DNA from: Saccharibacillus soli
GTDB taxonomy: Bacteria > Bacillota > Bacilli > Paenibacillales > Paenibacillaceae
Reading direction: 5' to 3'
Assembly: GCA_002189105.1 (NCBI GenBank)
Contig: NIOB01000005.1
Span: 1-64,000 of the forward strand
DNA length: 64,000 nt
Under the pieces are notes generated by a model. The model had not been told where the DNA came from and made no database searches. It saw only the letters and a program-made list of their open reading frames with translations. This document shows positions 25,162-36,577 of this stretch, piece after piece. A program made the translations under genes and the position numbers. Position 1 is the first letter of the stretch. Each line of letters begins with the position of its first letter.

Positions 25162-25216
25162 AGTGCCCTCTTATGGATCGTGATGGGTCTATTCCACTTA
25201 TGAAAGGAGCTATCCC

Positions 25217-26062
25217 ATGAATTCGGCATCCCGACTGCAAGCTCTATCCGCTTTTCTAAAAAGTAAACGAGCCGGAATCTCGCCCGAGTCTGCCGGTTTT
25301 CCCAGTGGAACCAGGCGCCGCACGCCAGGTCTACGTCGTGAGGAAGTGGCGCAGCTTGCCGGTGTCAGCATCACTTGGTATACCTGGCTGGAACAAGGGC
25401 GCGACATCCAGGCTTCCCCTTCCGTATTGGATTGCGTAGCCAGTGCCCTGCGAATGAACGCAGACGAGCGTAAATACTTGTATTCACTGGCCCTTGAAGG
25501 AGGAAGCAGTACGCTTCCGGTGGAACCCACTTCAGCTCTTATCAGTCCATCCCTCCAGAAGATTCTGAGCGAATTAACATACTGTCCAGCCATCGTCTCC
25601 GACCGGATGTGCAATATTGTAGGCTGGAATGAAGCAGCCTGCTTTGTTTTTCTTGACTTTGAACGAATCCCTAGCGAACGTCGCAATATGATCCGATTGC
25701 TGTTTGAGCGTCCGGAATTTCGGCGCCTGGCGGTCAACTGGGAGCAGTTCGCCAGTGGATTCCTGTCCATGTTCCGTTCGTATTACGGACGTTATGTGGG
25801 CGATGAATGGTATGACGTCTTCTTGGGCGAAATGATAACGGCCTACCCGGAATTCAAAAACATGTGGGAGCATGGGCAGGTTAGCTATGCACCAGAAGTT
25901 CATCTGGAATTCAGACATGCCAAGGGCGGGAAGATGGTCTATGAGTTGACTTCACTTAGCGTATCCGGACAGGATGATCTTCGCTTGAGCATCTATACGC
26001 CAGCGCCGGATACACCTACCGAATCCAAACTTCGCCGCTTGATGGAAGAACGAGTCAAATAA
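25217..26062 (+). CDS. XRE-family regulator with MmyB-like ligand domain
   Basis: A 281-residue regulator. The N-terminal HTH (residues about 10-90) has the signature RTPGLRREEVAQLAGVSITWYTWLEQGRDIQASPSVLDCVASALRM, typical of the large MmyB/'helix-turn-helix + PAS-like' family. The C-terminal domain (about 105-275: NIVGWNEAACFVF, NMIRLLFERPEFRRLAVNWE, LSVSGQDDLRLSIYTPAPDT) is the MmyB-like ligand-binding domain, related to fatty-acid-binding sensors. ATG start with AAAGGAGCT. The adjacent divergent fabF-like gene makes a lipid link attractive but unproven. A perfect palindrome in its own leader suggests autoregulation. Confidence 0.9.
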   Translation: MNSASRLQALSAFLKSKRAGISPESAGFPSGTRRRTPGLRREEVAQLAGVSITWYTWLEQGRDIQASPSVLDCVASALRMNADERKYLYSLALEGGSSTLPVEPTSALISPSLQKILSELTYCPAIVSDRMCNIVGWNEAACFVFLDFERIPSERRNMIRLLFERPEFRRLAVNWEQFASGFLSMFRSYYGRYVGDEWYDVFLGEMITAYPEFKNMWEHGQVSYAPEVHLEFRHAKGGKMVYELTSLSVSGQDDLRLSIYTPAPDTPTESKLRRLMEERVK

Positions 26063-26119
26063 AAATACATCGAAAACGATCTCGATCAAAAACAAAAAAA
26101 GAAAGCGTATACTTTTCTA

Positions 26120-26148
26120 TTGTCAAACGCTTTCTTAACTGCTATGAT
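26120..26148 (+). promoter_or_regulatory. Sigma-A promoter of the licT-bglPA operon
   Basis: TTGTCA, a 17-bp spacer and TATGAT. The spacer contains the right arm of the inverted repeat AAGAAAGCGT...ACGCTTTCTT (26099-26136), whose arms are also half-cre-like (GAAAGCG). The repeat may be a CcpA target or the terminator of the XRE gene. Confidence 0.75.
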
Positions 26149-26155
26149 GGCCTTG

Positions 26156-26182
26156 GGATTGTTACTGAAGAAGGCAAAACCC
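26156..26182 (+). promoter_or_regulatory. Ribonucleic antiterminator (RAT) before licT
   Basis: GGATTGTTACTGAAGAAGGCAAAACC closely fits the BglG/LicT RAT consensus (GGATTGTTACTG...GCAGGCAAAACC). Its 3' half overlaps the left arm of the terminator at 26169-26223, as required for antitermination. Confidence 0.88.
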
Positions 26183-26223
26183 ACCGCATATGCACAATGT
26201 ATATGTGTTGGGTTTTGCCTTCT
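26169..26223 (+). terminator. LicT-controlled terminator before licT
   Basis: AGAAGGCAAAACCCA / TGGGTTTTGCCTTCT stem with a second inner stem. The trailing T run is poor (ATCTGCT), so basal read-through is probable. Confidence 0.7.
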
Positions 26224-26254
26224 ATCTGCTAACAATCCCTTTTTCATTACCAGG

Positions 26255-26269
26255 ATGTAAGCGCTTATA
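26255..26269. promoter_or_regulatory. cre-like site
   Basis: ATGTAAGCGCTTATA is a good match to the CcpA cre consensus. It lies in the licT leader, where it could act as a roadblock site for carbon catabolite repression. Confidence 0.6.
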
Positions 26270-26308
26270 TCCCCCGTTAACGATGACGTACAGTAAGGAG
26301 GGCGGTAG

Positions 26309-27145
26309 GTGATTATCGGGAAGATCTTCAACAATAACGCCATCATAGCCAGCGATGCAAACAAAAGCGAGTTTGTCGTTATGGGACGCGGAATTGCGTT
26401 CAAAAAAAAGATCGGAGAAGCCGTAGACCAATCTCTGGTCGAAAAAATCTTCGTCTTGCAGCAGAAAGATGCTTCAGAAAAATTCAAGCTCCTGCTGGAA
26501 GATGTGCCGCCCGAGTATATCTCCTTATGCTACGACATCATCGAATACGGCAAAAACATGCTGGATGTGCCGCTCAGTGATTACATCTACGTGACGCTGA
26601 CCGACCATATGAATAACGCGCTCCGGCTGCTGGATGAAGGAATCACGACGACCAACCCGCTCATCTGGGAAATCCGGCGCATCTATCCAAAGGAATTTGG
26701 TATCGGCAAAAAAGCACTCGAATTTATCGAAGAGTCTCTGGGCAAAAAGCTTCCGGAAGATGAAGCGGCAAATGTCGCCCTGCATCTGATTAATGCGCAG
26801 ATCGATCAGTCCTCACGCAGGACGGATAATATCGCCGCACAGACTGAGAAGATCAGCGACATCTTGAATATCATCAAATACAGCTATGGCAAAGCGCCCG
26901 ACGAAAATTCGCTCAGTTACGAACGGTTTGTCACCCATCTGCGTTTTTTCTTTCAGCGGATCGGCAAGCCGGGGCGAGGCGAACTGGAGGACGATTTCCT
27001 GCTTCGGCAGGTCAAGTCGAAATACAAAAAAGCCTACGCCTGCATGCTCAAAGTCGAAACCTATTTGCAAATGGAGCTGCCGGATGAAGAAAAGTTGTAC
27101 CTGACGCTTCATATCCACCGCGTGACGCGTGAATCGGCTTTATAA
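26309..27145 (+). CDS. licT: BglG/LicT-family transcriptional antiterminator
   Basis: 278 residues. The N-terminal CAT RNA-binding domain (1-57: MIIGKIFNNNAIIASD, EFVVMGRGIAFKKKIGEAVD) binds the RAT hairpin. PRD1 (about 65-170) has the phospho-accepting His in LTDHMNNAL and AANVALHLINAQ. PRD2 (about 171-278) has its own in YERFVTHLRFF and LTLHIHRVT. EII phosphorylation inhibits through PRD1, and HPr phosphorylation activates through PRD2 in this family. GTG start with AAGGAGGG. It leads the bglP-bglA operon, with a RAT/terminator both in front of itself and in front of bglP. Confidence 0.94.
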   Translation: MIIGKIFNNNAIIASDANKSEFVVMGRGIAFKKKIGEAVDQSLVEKIFVLQQKDASEKFKLLLEDVPPEYISLCYDIIEYGKNMLDVPLSDYIYVTLTDHMNNALRLLDEGITTTNPLIWEIRRIYPKEFGIGKKALEFIEESLGKKLPEDEAANVALHLINAQIDQSSRRTDNIAAQTEKISDILNIIKYSYGKAPDENSLSYERFVTHLRFFFQRIGKPGRGELEDDFLLRQVKSKYKKAYACMLKVETYLQMELPDEEKLYLTLHIHRVTRESAL

Positions 27146-27192
27146 GAGCGACTCGACGCCTATCGCAAGCGCTCTCAATTTCATAAAATCAC

Positions 27193-27221
27193 GGATCGTG
27201 ACTGGTAATGCAGGCGAGACC
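27193..27221 (+). promoter_or_regulatory. RAT between licT and bglP
   Basis: GGATCGTGACTG (27193-27204), then GTAAT and GCAGGCGAGACC (27210-27221) match the RAT consensus, with the GCAGGC core conserved and C/G changes in the flanks. The 3' side overlaps the terminator. Confidence 0.85.
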
Positions 27222-27284
27222 AAACGGAAGCATGTTCCTTCGCAATGTCGAGGGACGCGCGCTTCCTTGGTCTCGTCTTTTTTT
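27215..27284 (+). terminator. LicT-controlled terminator before bglP
   Basis: CGAGACCAA / TTGGTCTCG outer stem, an inner GGAAGC / GCTTCC stem, and TTTTTTT after GTC. It is the classic antitermination switch in front of a beta-glucoside PTS gene. Confidence 0.9.
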
Positions 27285-27288
27285 ATAA

Positions 27289-30736
<3,448 letters not shown>

Positions 30737-30782
30737 AACGGCTTGCCGGTTTCGTTCCTAGGAGCTATCCCTTATCCCTAAT

Positions 30783-30822
30783 AAAGCCGCTCCCCGATCT
30801 CTTCGGGCGAGCGGCTTTGCTT
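30783..30822. terminator. Terminator after bglA
   Basis: AAAGCCGCTC / GAGCGGCTTT hairpin. It separates bglA from the convergent Nudix gene and can serve both strands. Confidence 0.8.
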
Positions 30823-30829
30823 ATGTTCT

Positions 30830-31300
30830 CTATTGTCCGCCAGACGCTTCCCCGTAACCGAAAGCATCGAACCATAATCCGGTGTCGTTCCGCAGCATGC
30901 TGTCCCCGGCTTGCTTGACGGGTTTCGATGCGGATTCGGGCAGCCGATCGATTCGGCACCAGCGCAGCTCCGCGCATTTGTCCGGTTCCCGATTGGCGGG
31001 TTCTCCCTGCCAGCTCTCCGTCATATAGAAGAAATCGATCCGTTCGTCTCTGTCCGCCTCCTCGGTTTGGATCTGCATGATCCCGATCAACCGCAGCGCT
31101 GAAGATTCGATACGGACGCCGCATTCTTCGTACACTTCCCGAATCGCGGCTTCGTCCGCCCGTTCGCCGCGATCGATCCTGCCGGCCGGAAGCGCGTATT
31201 TCCCGTCGTCGTGGCCGGTATTCTGCCGTTTTAACAGCAGCACTTCTTCCCCGCGTTTCAGAAAAACATGCGCTACGCTCACCCGTTTCGTCGTTCCCAT
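30830..31300 (-). CDS. Nudix hydrolase
   Basis: A 156-residue (di)nucleotide-type pyrophosphohydrolase. The Nudix box GX5EX7REVXEEXGV is complete (GRIDRGERADEAAIREVYEECGV spans about residues 41-63), giving the Mg-binding helix. The ATG at 31298-31300 follows GGGGGAAG; six extra upstream codons would lie before that site. It is the last gene of the MerR-GNAT-hydrolase-Nudix operon, 14 bp after the hydrolase stop. The substrate is unknown. Confidence 0.92.
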   Translation of the reverse strand: MGTTKRVSVAHVFLKRGEEVLLLKRQNTGHDDGKYALPAGRIDRGERADEAAIREVYEECGVRIESSALRLIGIMQIQTEEADRDERIDFFYMTESWQGEPANREPDKCAELRWCRIDRLPESASKPVKQAGDSMLRNDTGLWFDAFGYGEASGGQ

Positions 31301-31314
31301 TTCACTTCCCCCGT

Positions 31315-32352
31315 TCATTCGGTTTCGTTTTCGTTCATTATACGCAAAAAGGCGCGCATATCGCTTAAATATCCGTCGTCGAACAGCTCTCGAGGCATGA
31401 ATACGGCTGTCAGAACGGCCAGGCTATCGGATTCCGACAGCTGCCGCTTTAGCATGGAATGCTCGGCGTCCGGCAGACGGGTAACGCTCAGCAGCTTCTC
31501 CGAAATTCCTGCCCGATAAACCTTCTCCGTATTATCCGAATCGACGTTAAGATCCCGTCCGCCCAATACCAGATGCACCGGCTGCTTGAAAAAGGCCAGT
31601 TCGTCCGTCGAATCTTCCTCAAAGTTTTTCCGGATAAACGTCCAACGTTCCCGAGAGATCGGCGAAGATTCGCCTTCTCCCGCTTTCTTCCTATACGTTT
31701 CGTAGGAAGCCCCTGACCGAAGCAGCTCCAGCACCGCCGCGTCGCGGCGTTCGACCTCTTCGATTCGTTCGGCCGACGCGCCTTCATGCTTCAATGCCGC
31801 GTGCGTATTGTACTGCCCCTGCCGAATCCAATTCACCGCCGGCGCAACCAGAATCGCAAAAGCCAGCTTCGGCTCGTCGCGGGCGACCTTCGGGATCACC
31901 CAGCCTGCCTGGCTGGCTCCCCACAGACCGATGCGATCGGGATCGATGTCCGGCTGCAAACGTGCCCATCGCACGGCATATTCGGTATCGCGCGCCCGGT
32001 CTTCCATGTTTTGATCCAACCAGCTGCCTTCCGAACCTCCGATCCCCCGTTTGTTCAGCGACAGCGAAGCATAGCCTTCATCGGCAAAAGCTTCCCACAA
32101 CGGCTTATAGCCGTCGTCGTAAGTCGCGTCGGTCGGACCGTCGCCGTGGACGAACACCACCAGCCCTACAGGCTTGACATGATCTTTCGGCATCGCCAGC
32201 ACGCCGGTCATGATGCCTTCCGGCGTATCGATACGGATCTCCTGTTCATCGAACCGGAACGTATTTTGAACCAGAAAAAAAATGATGCCGGCTATCAGCA
32301 AAACGGCAGGCAGAGCGATGGCTACGCGTTTGATTTTTTTGCTTTTCGTCAT
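31315..32352 (-). CDS. Membrane-anchored alpha/beta hydrolase
   Basis: A 345-residue hydrolase with a single N-terminal membrane anchor (VAIALPAVLLIAGIIFFLV, residues 9-27) and no cleavage site seen. The fold shows the oxyanion region VVFVHGDGPTDA (near 69), the nucleophile elbow GLWGASQAGW (G-x-S-x-G-like, near 145), an Asp in GGRDLNVDSD (near 270) and a His in DAEHSMLK (near 297). This arrangement is seen in acyl-peptide/prolyl oligopeptidase-like and BAAT-type esterases. The ATG overlaps the GNAT stop codon by one base (TGATG) and has AAAGGAG upstream, so it is translationally coupled. The substrate is unknown. Confidence 0.88.
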   Translation of the reverse strand: MTKSKKIKRVAIALPAVLLIAGIIFFLVQNTFRFDEQEIRIDTPEGIMTGVLAMPKDHVKPVGLVVFVHGDGPTDATYDDGYKPLWEAFADEGYASLSLNKRGIGGSEGSWLDQNMEDRARDTEYAVRWARLQPDIDPDRIGLWGASQAGWVIPKVARDEPKLAFAILVAPAVNWIRQGQYNTHAALKHEGASAERIEEVERRDAAVLELLRSGASYETYRKKAGEGESSPISRERWTFIRKNFEEDSTDELAFFKQPVHLVLGGRDLNVDSDNTEKVYRAGISEKLLSVTRLPDAEHSMLKRQLSESDSLAVLTAVFMPRELFDDGYLSDMRAFLRIMNENETE

Positions 32353-33032
32353 CAAGGAATCTCCTTTCTCATCAACAGCCAATCGTATTCGTTGAACAGC
32401 CGGCCGCTTGCGAACCGCCGTTCTTCGCGCACCTTCACGAATCCGAGCGATTGATACAAAGCGACGGCGGCCGCATTATTTTTCGATACGTGCAGCGCGC
32501 AGATTCGGAATCCCGCCTGCCCCGCATACCGCTCGGAATGAAGCATCAGTTTGCGCCCGATGCCCTGCCCCCGGCAGTCCGACCGGACGGCCAGATGTTC
32601 GACATAACACTCTCCCGCGGCCGGCGTATAATGAAGCGCGGCCATGCCGACGATCAGGCGCAGCGCAGGCAGCGGGCCGAATCTTATCATCAGCGCGAGC
32701 AGCGAAGGTTCCTCATCTCCGGCATGTTCCGCGCGAAGACGGGAGCCGGCCAAACGCCATTTCAGCAGGATCGTGCCGACGGGTCCGGAATCTGGTTCCT
32801 CGCTTCTACACGCCGCCAACTGAAGCTTATTCGATTCCCGCCGATACGGCCATGCGGCAGCCAGCAGCCGCGCCGTGCGCTCATCATTCTCCGCGTTCAC
32901 CCGGCCGAATTTCCCGCGGAATGAAGCCGCCAACAACCGGCAGACTTCCCCGTGCCGTGAAGGCCCGTATTCTTCGATGCGGAGCCGCGTCGCTTCTTTT
33001 TGTCGGTCGGCTACGGACATTTCCGGCTTCAT
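32352..33032 (-). CDS. GNAT family N-acetyltransferase
   Basis: A 226-residue acetyl-CoA-dependent N-acetyltransferase. The CoA-binding motif A is VRSDCRGQGIGRKLMLHSE (R-x-x-G-x-G, near residues 150-168), preceded by the beta4 strand YVEHLAV. Motif B follows with LHVSKNNAAAVALYQSLGFVKV. The N-terminal half (CRLLAASFRGKF) is compatible with ribosomal-protein- or amine-acetylating members. ATG start with AAAGGAGGAG inside the end of the MerR gene (ATGA overlap). The substrate is unknown. Confidence 0.9.
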   Translation of the reverse strand: MKPEMSVADRQKEATRLRIEEYGPSRHGEVCRLLAASFRGKFGRVNAENDERTARLLAAAWPYRRESNKLQLAACRSEEPDSGPVGTILLKWRLAGSRLRAEHAGDEEPSLLALMIRFGPLPALRLIVGMAALHYTPAAGECYVEHLAVRSDCRGQGIGRKLMLHSERYAGQAGFRICALHVSKNNAAAVALYQSLGFVKVREERRFASGRLFNEYDWLLMRKEIP

Positions 33033-33853
33033 GGTTGTTCTCCTCCTTTCGAGGCTTCCGTGTTCGCTGCGCTTTCGTCTCCGACGCGCAGTTCGAGCTC
33101 CATCGCCATGCCTTCTCCGCCGAACAGCGACAGATACGATTTTTCCGTCAAAATAAATCGCTGCCCCTGTGCGCCGAACCGCTCGCGCGCATATTCCGCC
33201 ATCGCTTCGATACGCCTGCCGATCTCTTCGTCGCCGAACGCTTCGAAACGCTGGCGCAGATAGCAGCCTCTCTCGAGCCGCAGATCGGCCTGCGCGTCCG
33301 GAGCCTCTGCTTCTTCCGTGCTGAAATACAACGTCGTTCCCGTTTCGTCGTACACGTAATGCAGTTCCGCTTCGAATAGGGATGCCGGACGGCGCTCCGA
33401 CCGAAACAGCATCCGCGCGGTCGGTTCGCTCCGTTCGCCCAGTACCGCGCAGCGGATCAGCGGCCGTTCTTCCCGATGCAGCAGCTCGTATTTGGCCTCT
33501 GCCTGTTCGAGACGATCTGCCCGCGCATGCAGGACCTGCTCGGTGAACCGCTCCAACCGGCGAAGCCGGTCGATCTCCGCGCGAATCTGCGACAACGACC
33601 GTCGAAGCAGCTTTTCGTGCGCTTCCGCGTCGTATTCGTCGATTGCTTGACCTACCTCCGCCACCGGAATTCCCAGTCTGCGCAGCAGCAGAATATGCGA
33701 CAGTCGATACATCTCGCTGACCCCGTAACGCCGATAGCCATTCTCCTCGACATGAGCCGGCAGCAGCAGCCCTTTTTCTTCAAAATAACGAACCTGATGA
33801 ACCGATACCCCCATCAACTGGGCAAACTCACGAATCGACAGAAAATCATTCAA
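33029..33853 (-). CDS. MerR family regulator with long C-terminal effector domain
   Basis: 274 residues. The start is a TTG at 33851-33853, well placed behind AGGAGGAG; 14 extra in-frame codons upstream would begin within the -10 region. The MerR HTH is FLSIREFAQLMGVSVHQVRYFEEKGLLLPAHVEENGYRRYG (3-43), the coiled coil is about 80-120 (LLRRSLSQIRAEIDRLRRLERFTEQVLHARAD), and an AraC-effector/GyrI-like C-terminal domain is inferred from length and beta-rich content (about 125-260). It is the first gene of a four-gene operon with overlapping ends and carries a MerR-type 19-bp-spacer promoter, so it is probably autoactivated by its ligand. The ligand is unknown; BmrR/BltR-like drug sensors have this layout. 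Confidence 0.85.
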   Translation of the reverse strand: MNDFLSIREFAQLMGVSVHQVRYFEEKGLLLPAHVEENGYRRYGVSEMYRLSHILLLRRLGIPVAEVGQAIDEYDAEAHEKLLRRSLSQIRAEIDRLRRLERFTEQVLHARADRLEQAEAKYELLHREERPLIRCAVLGERSEPTARMLFRSERRPASLFEAELHYVYDETGTTLYFSTEEAEAPDAQADLRLERGCYLRQRFEAFGDEEIGRRIEAMAEYARERFGAQGQRFILTEKSYLSLFGGEGMAMELELRVGDESAANTEASKGGEQP

Positions 33854-33893
33854 TGGATCTTCTCCTCCTACTGTATATCTACAATATAGGTTC

Positions 33894-33924
33894 ACTATAA
33901 AGGTTAGGTCTGCCCTAAGGTCAA
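33894..33924 (-). promoter_or_regulatory. MerR-type promoter of the MerR-GNAT-hydrolase-Nudix operon
   Basis: Minus strand: TTGACC, a 19-bp spacer and TATAGT. The dyad TTAGG-N5-CCTAA (with wider CC/GG arms) lies in the spacer, as expected for a MerR activator. Confidence 0.75.
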
Positions 33925-33988
33925 GTTCATCTTTATTCCTCTTCGTAAACTTTTCACAATAAACTTACTAAAAATAACCGATAAAGTA

Positions 33989-34016
33989 TTGACTTTAATT
34001 GTGCACGAGGTATAAT
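33989..34016 (+). promoter_or_regulatory. Sigma-A promoter of clpE
   Basis: TTGACT, a 16-bp spacer and TATAAT, with the CtsR box starting two bases after the -10. It gives a leader of about 205 nt in which I see no gene or clear RNA element. Confidence 0.85.
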
Positions 34017-34018
34017 AA

Positions 34019-34035
34019 GGTCAAAGAAAGTCAAA
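34019..34035 (+). promoter_or_regulatory. CtsR operator
   Basis: GGTCAAAGAAAGTCAAA is a full match to the CtsR heptad repeat RGTCAAA-NAN-RGTCAAA. It covers the transcription start of clpE, so CtsR should repress it until heat or proteotoxic stress. Confidence 0.95.
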
Positions 34036-34230
34036 GTCAGTGCGAAAGATCAAACGGTACCCGGTGTAACCCCCTTCGAGCATCATGTTCGGAAATACCG
34101 ATCTTCGCACTGTGCAGTCTTTGGCTTCCATCCCCTTTATTCCGGCGGCCTGTTTCATTCGAGGCGGGCAGCCGTTTTCTGAATGTACAGACTATGAATC
34201 AATATTCCATTATGAAAGGGGCATGCCTTC

Positions 34231-36384
34231 ATGCGCTGTCAACATTGTAACCATAATCAAGCAACCGTAGGTCTGAGCCTCACCTTTAACAATAAATCCG
34301 AAAAAATGTTTCTCTGTGAAGACTGCTATGCCAAAGTCAGCGGAAGCGTGCCGTTCGCGGCTGGCTTGGGTTCAGGTGGACAATCGCCGTTTGAAGAATT
34401 GTTCAGAGGCTTTATGTCCTCTCAATCCCAACAGCCGGGAGCGGCCCAACAGCCTTCCCGCGATGCGGCTCAAGGCGGAGGACGACGCGGTGGCGGACTG
34501 TTGGATCAGCTCGGCCGCAACCTGAACGACGCCGCACGCAGCGGCAAGATTGATACCGTCATTGGACGCGACGATGAGATTGACCGTGTGATTGAGATCC
34601 TCAATCGCCGCAACAAAAATAATCCCGTGCTGATTGGTGAACCGGGCGTAGGGAAAACAGCGATTGCCGAAGGTCTGGCCCTGCGTATTACCGAAGGTAA
34701 AGTGCCGGCCAAGCTGCTAAACAAAGAGGTCTACTCGCTGGATGTCGCTTCGCTGGTTGCCGGCACCGGAATCCGTGGTCAGTTTGAAGAGAAAGTGAAA
34801 CAGCTGATTGCTGAACTGGAACAACGACAGAATATCCTGCTCTTTATTGATGAGATCCATCTGTTGGTCGGCGCAGGTTCGGCAGAAGGTTCAATGGATG
34901 CCGGGAATATCCTCAAACCGGTATTGGCTCGCGGTGAACTTCAAGTGATCGGCGCCACTACATTAAAAGAGTACCGTCAGATTGAAAAAGACGCGGCGCT
35001 GGAACGTCGTTTTCAACCGGTAACAGTGGATGAGCCTACACTGGATGAAACGCTGGAGATTCTCAAAGGTCTGCGTCCGAAATATGAGCAGTTCCACGGT
35101 GTCCGTTATTCGGATGAGACGCTGGAAGCCTGCGTACGCCTGTCCAGCCGCTACATTCAAGACCGATTCCTGCCGGATAAAGCCATCGATCTGCTGGACG
35201 AGTCCGGAGCCAAGCTGAATCTGTATGCACCCGTAGGCGATGCCGATGAGATTCGTGCCCGTCTGGAACAGATCAAGCAGGAAAAAGATCTGGCTGCCCG
35301 TGAAGAAGACTACGAACGTGCCGCCAAGCTGCGGGATGAAGAAGCTTCGCTGGCCGCTCGCCTGGAGAACGGCGCACCCCATAACGGTGAAGCGCTTGAA
35401 GTCACTGTCGAAGATATTCAACTTATCATTGAACGCAAGACCGGGATTCCGGTCGGCAAACTGCAAGCGGATGAACGCGGCAAGATGAAGAATCTGGCTG
35501 CCCGCCTGGAAAATCGGGTAATTGGACAAAGCGAAGCCGTCGATAAGGTAGCCAAAGCCGTACGCCGTGGACGCGCTGGACTGCGCAGCAATGCCAAGCC
35601 GATTGCCTCCTTCCTGTTTGTAGGCCCAACCGGGGTCGGCAAAACAGAGCTGTCCAAAGCGCTGGCCGATGAACTGTTCGGCAGCAGTGAAGCCATGATT
35701 CGTCTGGATATGAGTGAGTATATGGAACGTCATTCCGTCTCCAAGCTGATCGGCTCGCCTCCAGGTTATGTCGGTCACGAAGAAGCCGGACAACTGACGG
35801 AACGTGTACGCCGCAATCCGTACAGCATCATCCTGCTCGACGAAATTGAGAAGGCTCATCCCGATGTACAGCATATGTTCCTTCAAGTGCTCGATGATGG
35901 TCGCCTGACGGACAGCCAAGGCCGCACCGTCAGCTTCAAGGATACGGTCATTATCATGACTTCCAATGCAGGCACCACTTCCGAGAAGAAGATCACGATG
36001 GGCTTCATGGCCAAGGAAGAAGAAACTCGCTCCATCGTCAATTCGCTCGGTCAGTTCTTCCGTCCGGAATTCCTGAACCGATTCGACGGCATCGTTCCGT
36101 TCGCTTCGCTGAAGGAAGACGACCTCGTAACAATCGTAGACAACATGCTGGCTGAAGTATCCGCCAATCTGTCAGATCGCGGAATCACACTCAACATCAC
36201 CGAAGAAGCCAAGAGCAAATTGGCTCGTCTGGGCTATGATCCAGCCTTCGGTGCACGGCCGCTGCGCCGTATGATTCAACAGCATGTGGAAGACGGCATT
36301 ACGGACTTGCTGCTGGACGACGAGGACGTTCAAACCATCGCCGTTGATGCAGCAGAAGATCGGATCGTTGTCTCGCGTGCTTGA
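34231..36384 (+). CDS. clpE: ATP-dependent Clp protease ATPase ClpE
   Basis: A 717-residue Hsp100 unfoldase that feeds ClpP and disaggregates protein. It has the ClpE-specific N-terminal zinc finger C3-x-x-C6 ... C29-x-x-C32, a Gly/Gln-rich linker, the first AAA+ module (GEPGVGKT Walker A near 132, LLFIDEIH Walker B), a short UVR-like middle segment ([21 protein letters not shown], near 350-372), the second AAA+ module (GPTGVGKT near 466, [13 protein letters not shown]) and the C-terminal D2-small domain ([13 protein letters not shown]). ATG start after GAAAGGGGC. A CtsR operator overlaps its promoter. It stands alone, with a terminator downstream. Confidence 0.97.
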   Translation: MRCQHCNHNQATVGLSLTFNNKSEKMFLCEDCYAKVSGSVPFAAGLGSGGQSPFEELFRGFMSSQSQQPGAAQQPSRDAAQGGGRRGGGLLDQLGRNLNDAARSGKIDTVIGRDDEIDRVIEILNRRNKNNPVLIGEPGVGKTAIAEGLALRITEGKVPAKLLNKEVYSLDVASLVAGTGIRGQFEEKVKQLIAELEQRQNILLFIDEIHLLVGAGSAEGSMDAGNILKPVLARGELQVIGATTLKEYRQIEKDAALERRFQPVTVDEPTLDETLEILKGLRPKYEQFHGVRYSDETLEACVRLSSRYIQDRFLPDKAIDLLDESGAKLNLYAPVGDADEIRARLEQIKQEKDLAAREEDYERAAKLRDEEASLAARLENGAPHNGEALEVTVEDIQLIIERKTGIPVGKLQADERGKMKNLAARLENRVIGQSEAVDKVAKAVRRGRAGLRSNAKPIASFLFVGPTGVGKTELSKALADELFGSSEAMIRLDMSEYMERHSVSKLIGSPPGYVGHEEAGQLTERVRRNPYSIILLDEIEKAHPDVQHMFLQVLDDGRLTDSQGRTVSFKDTVIIMTSNAGTTSEKKITMGFMAKEEETRSIVNSLGQFFRPEFLNRFDGIVPFASLKEDDLVTIVDNMLAEVSANLSDRGITLNITEEAKSKLARLGYDPAFGARPLRRMIQQHVEDGITDLLLDDEDVQTIAVDAAEDRIVVSRA

Positions 36385-36444
36385 TTTCCAGGGTCTCATT
36401 TTCCATTCGTGATTTTTCATCCTGACTGATGAACCCACAAAGAA

Positions 36445-36485
36445 AAGCCGCCTCGCCGAACATTCGGCGCAGGGCGGCTTTTTGC
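36445..36485 (+). terminator. Terminator of clpE
   Basis: AAAGCCGCC / GGCGGCTTTTT outer stem with an inner CGCCGAA-CA-TTCGGCG stem and a T run. Confidence 0.9.
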
Positions 36486-36577
36486 TTTGTTCGTGTATTC
36501 TCCTTGGTCTTGCTGCCTTACCATATGTCCCTATGGCATGTTCGGTCGCTGTACGACTTGGCTATGTAAGTCTCCAA

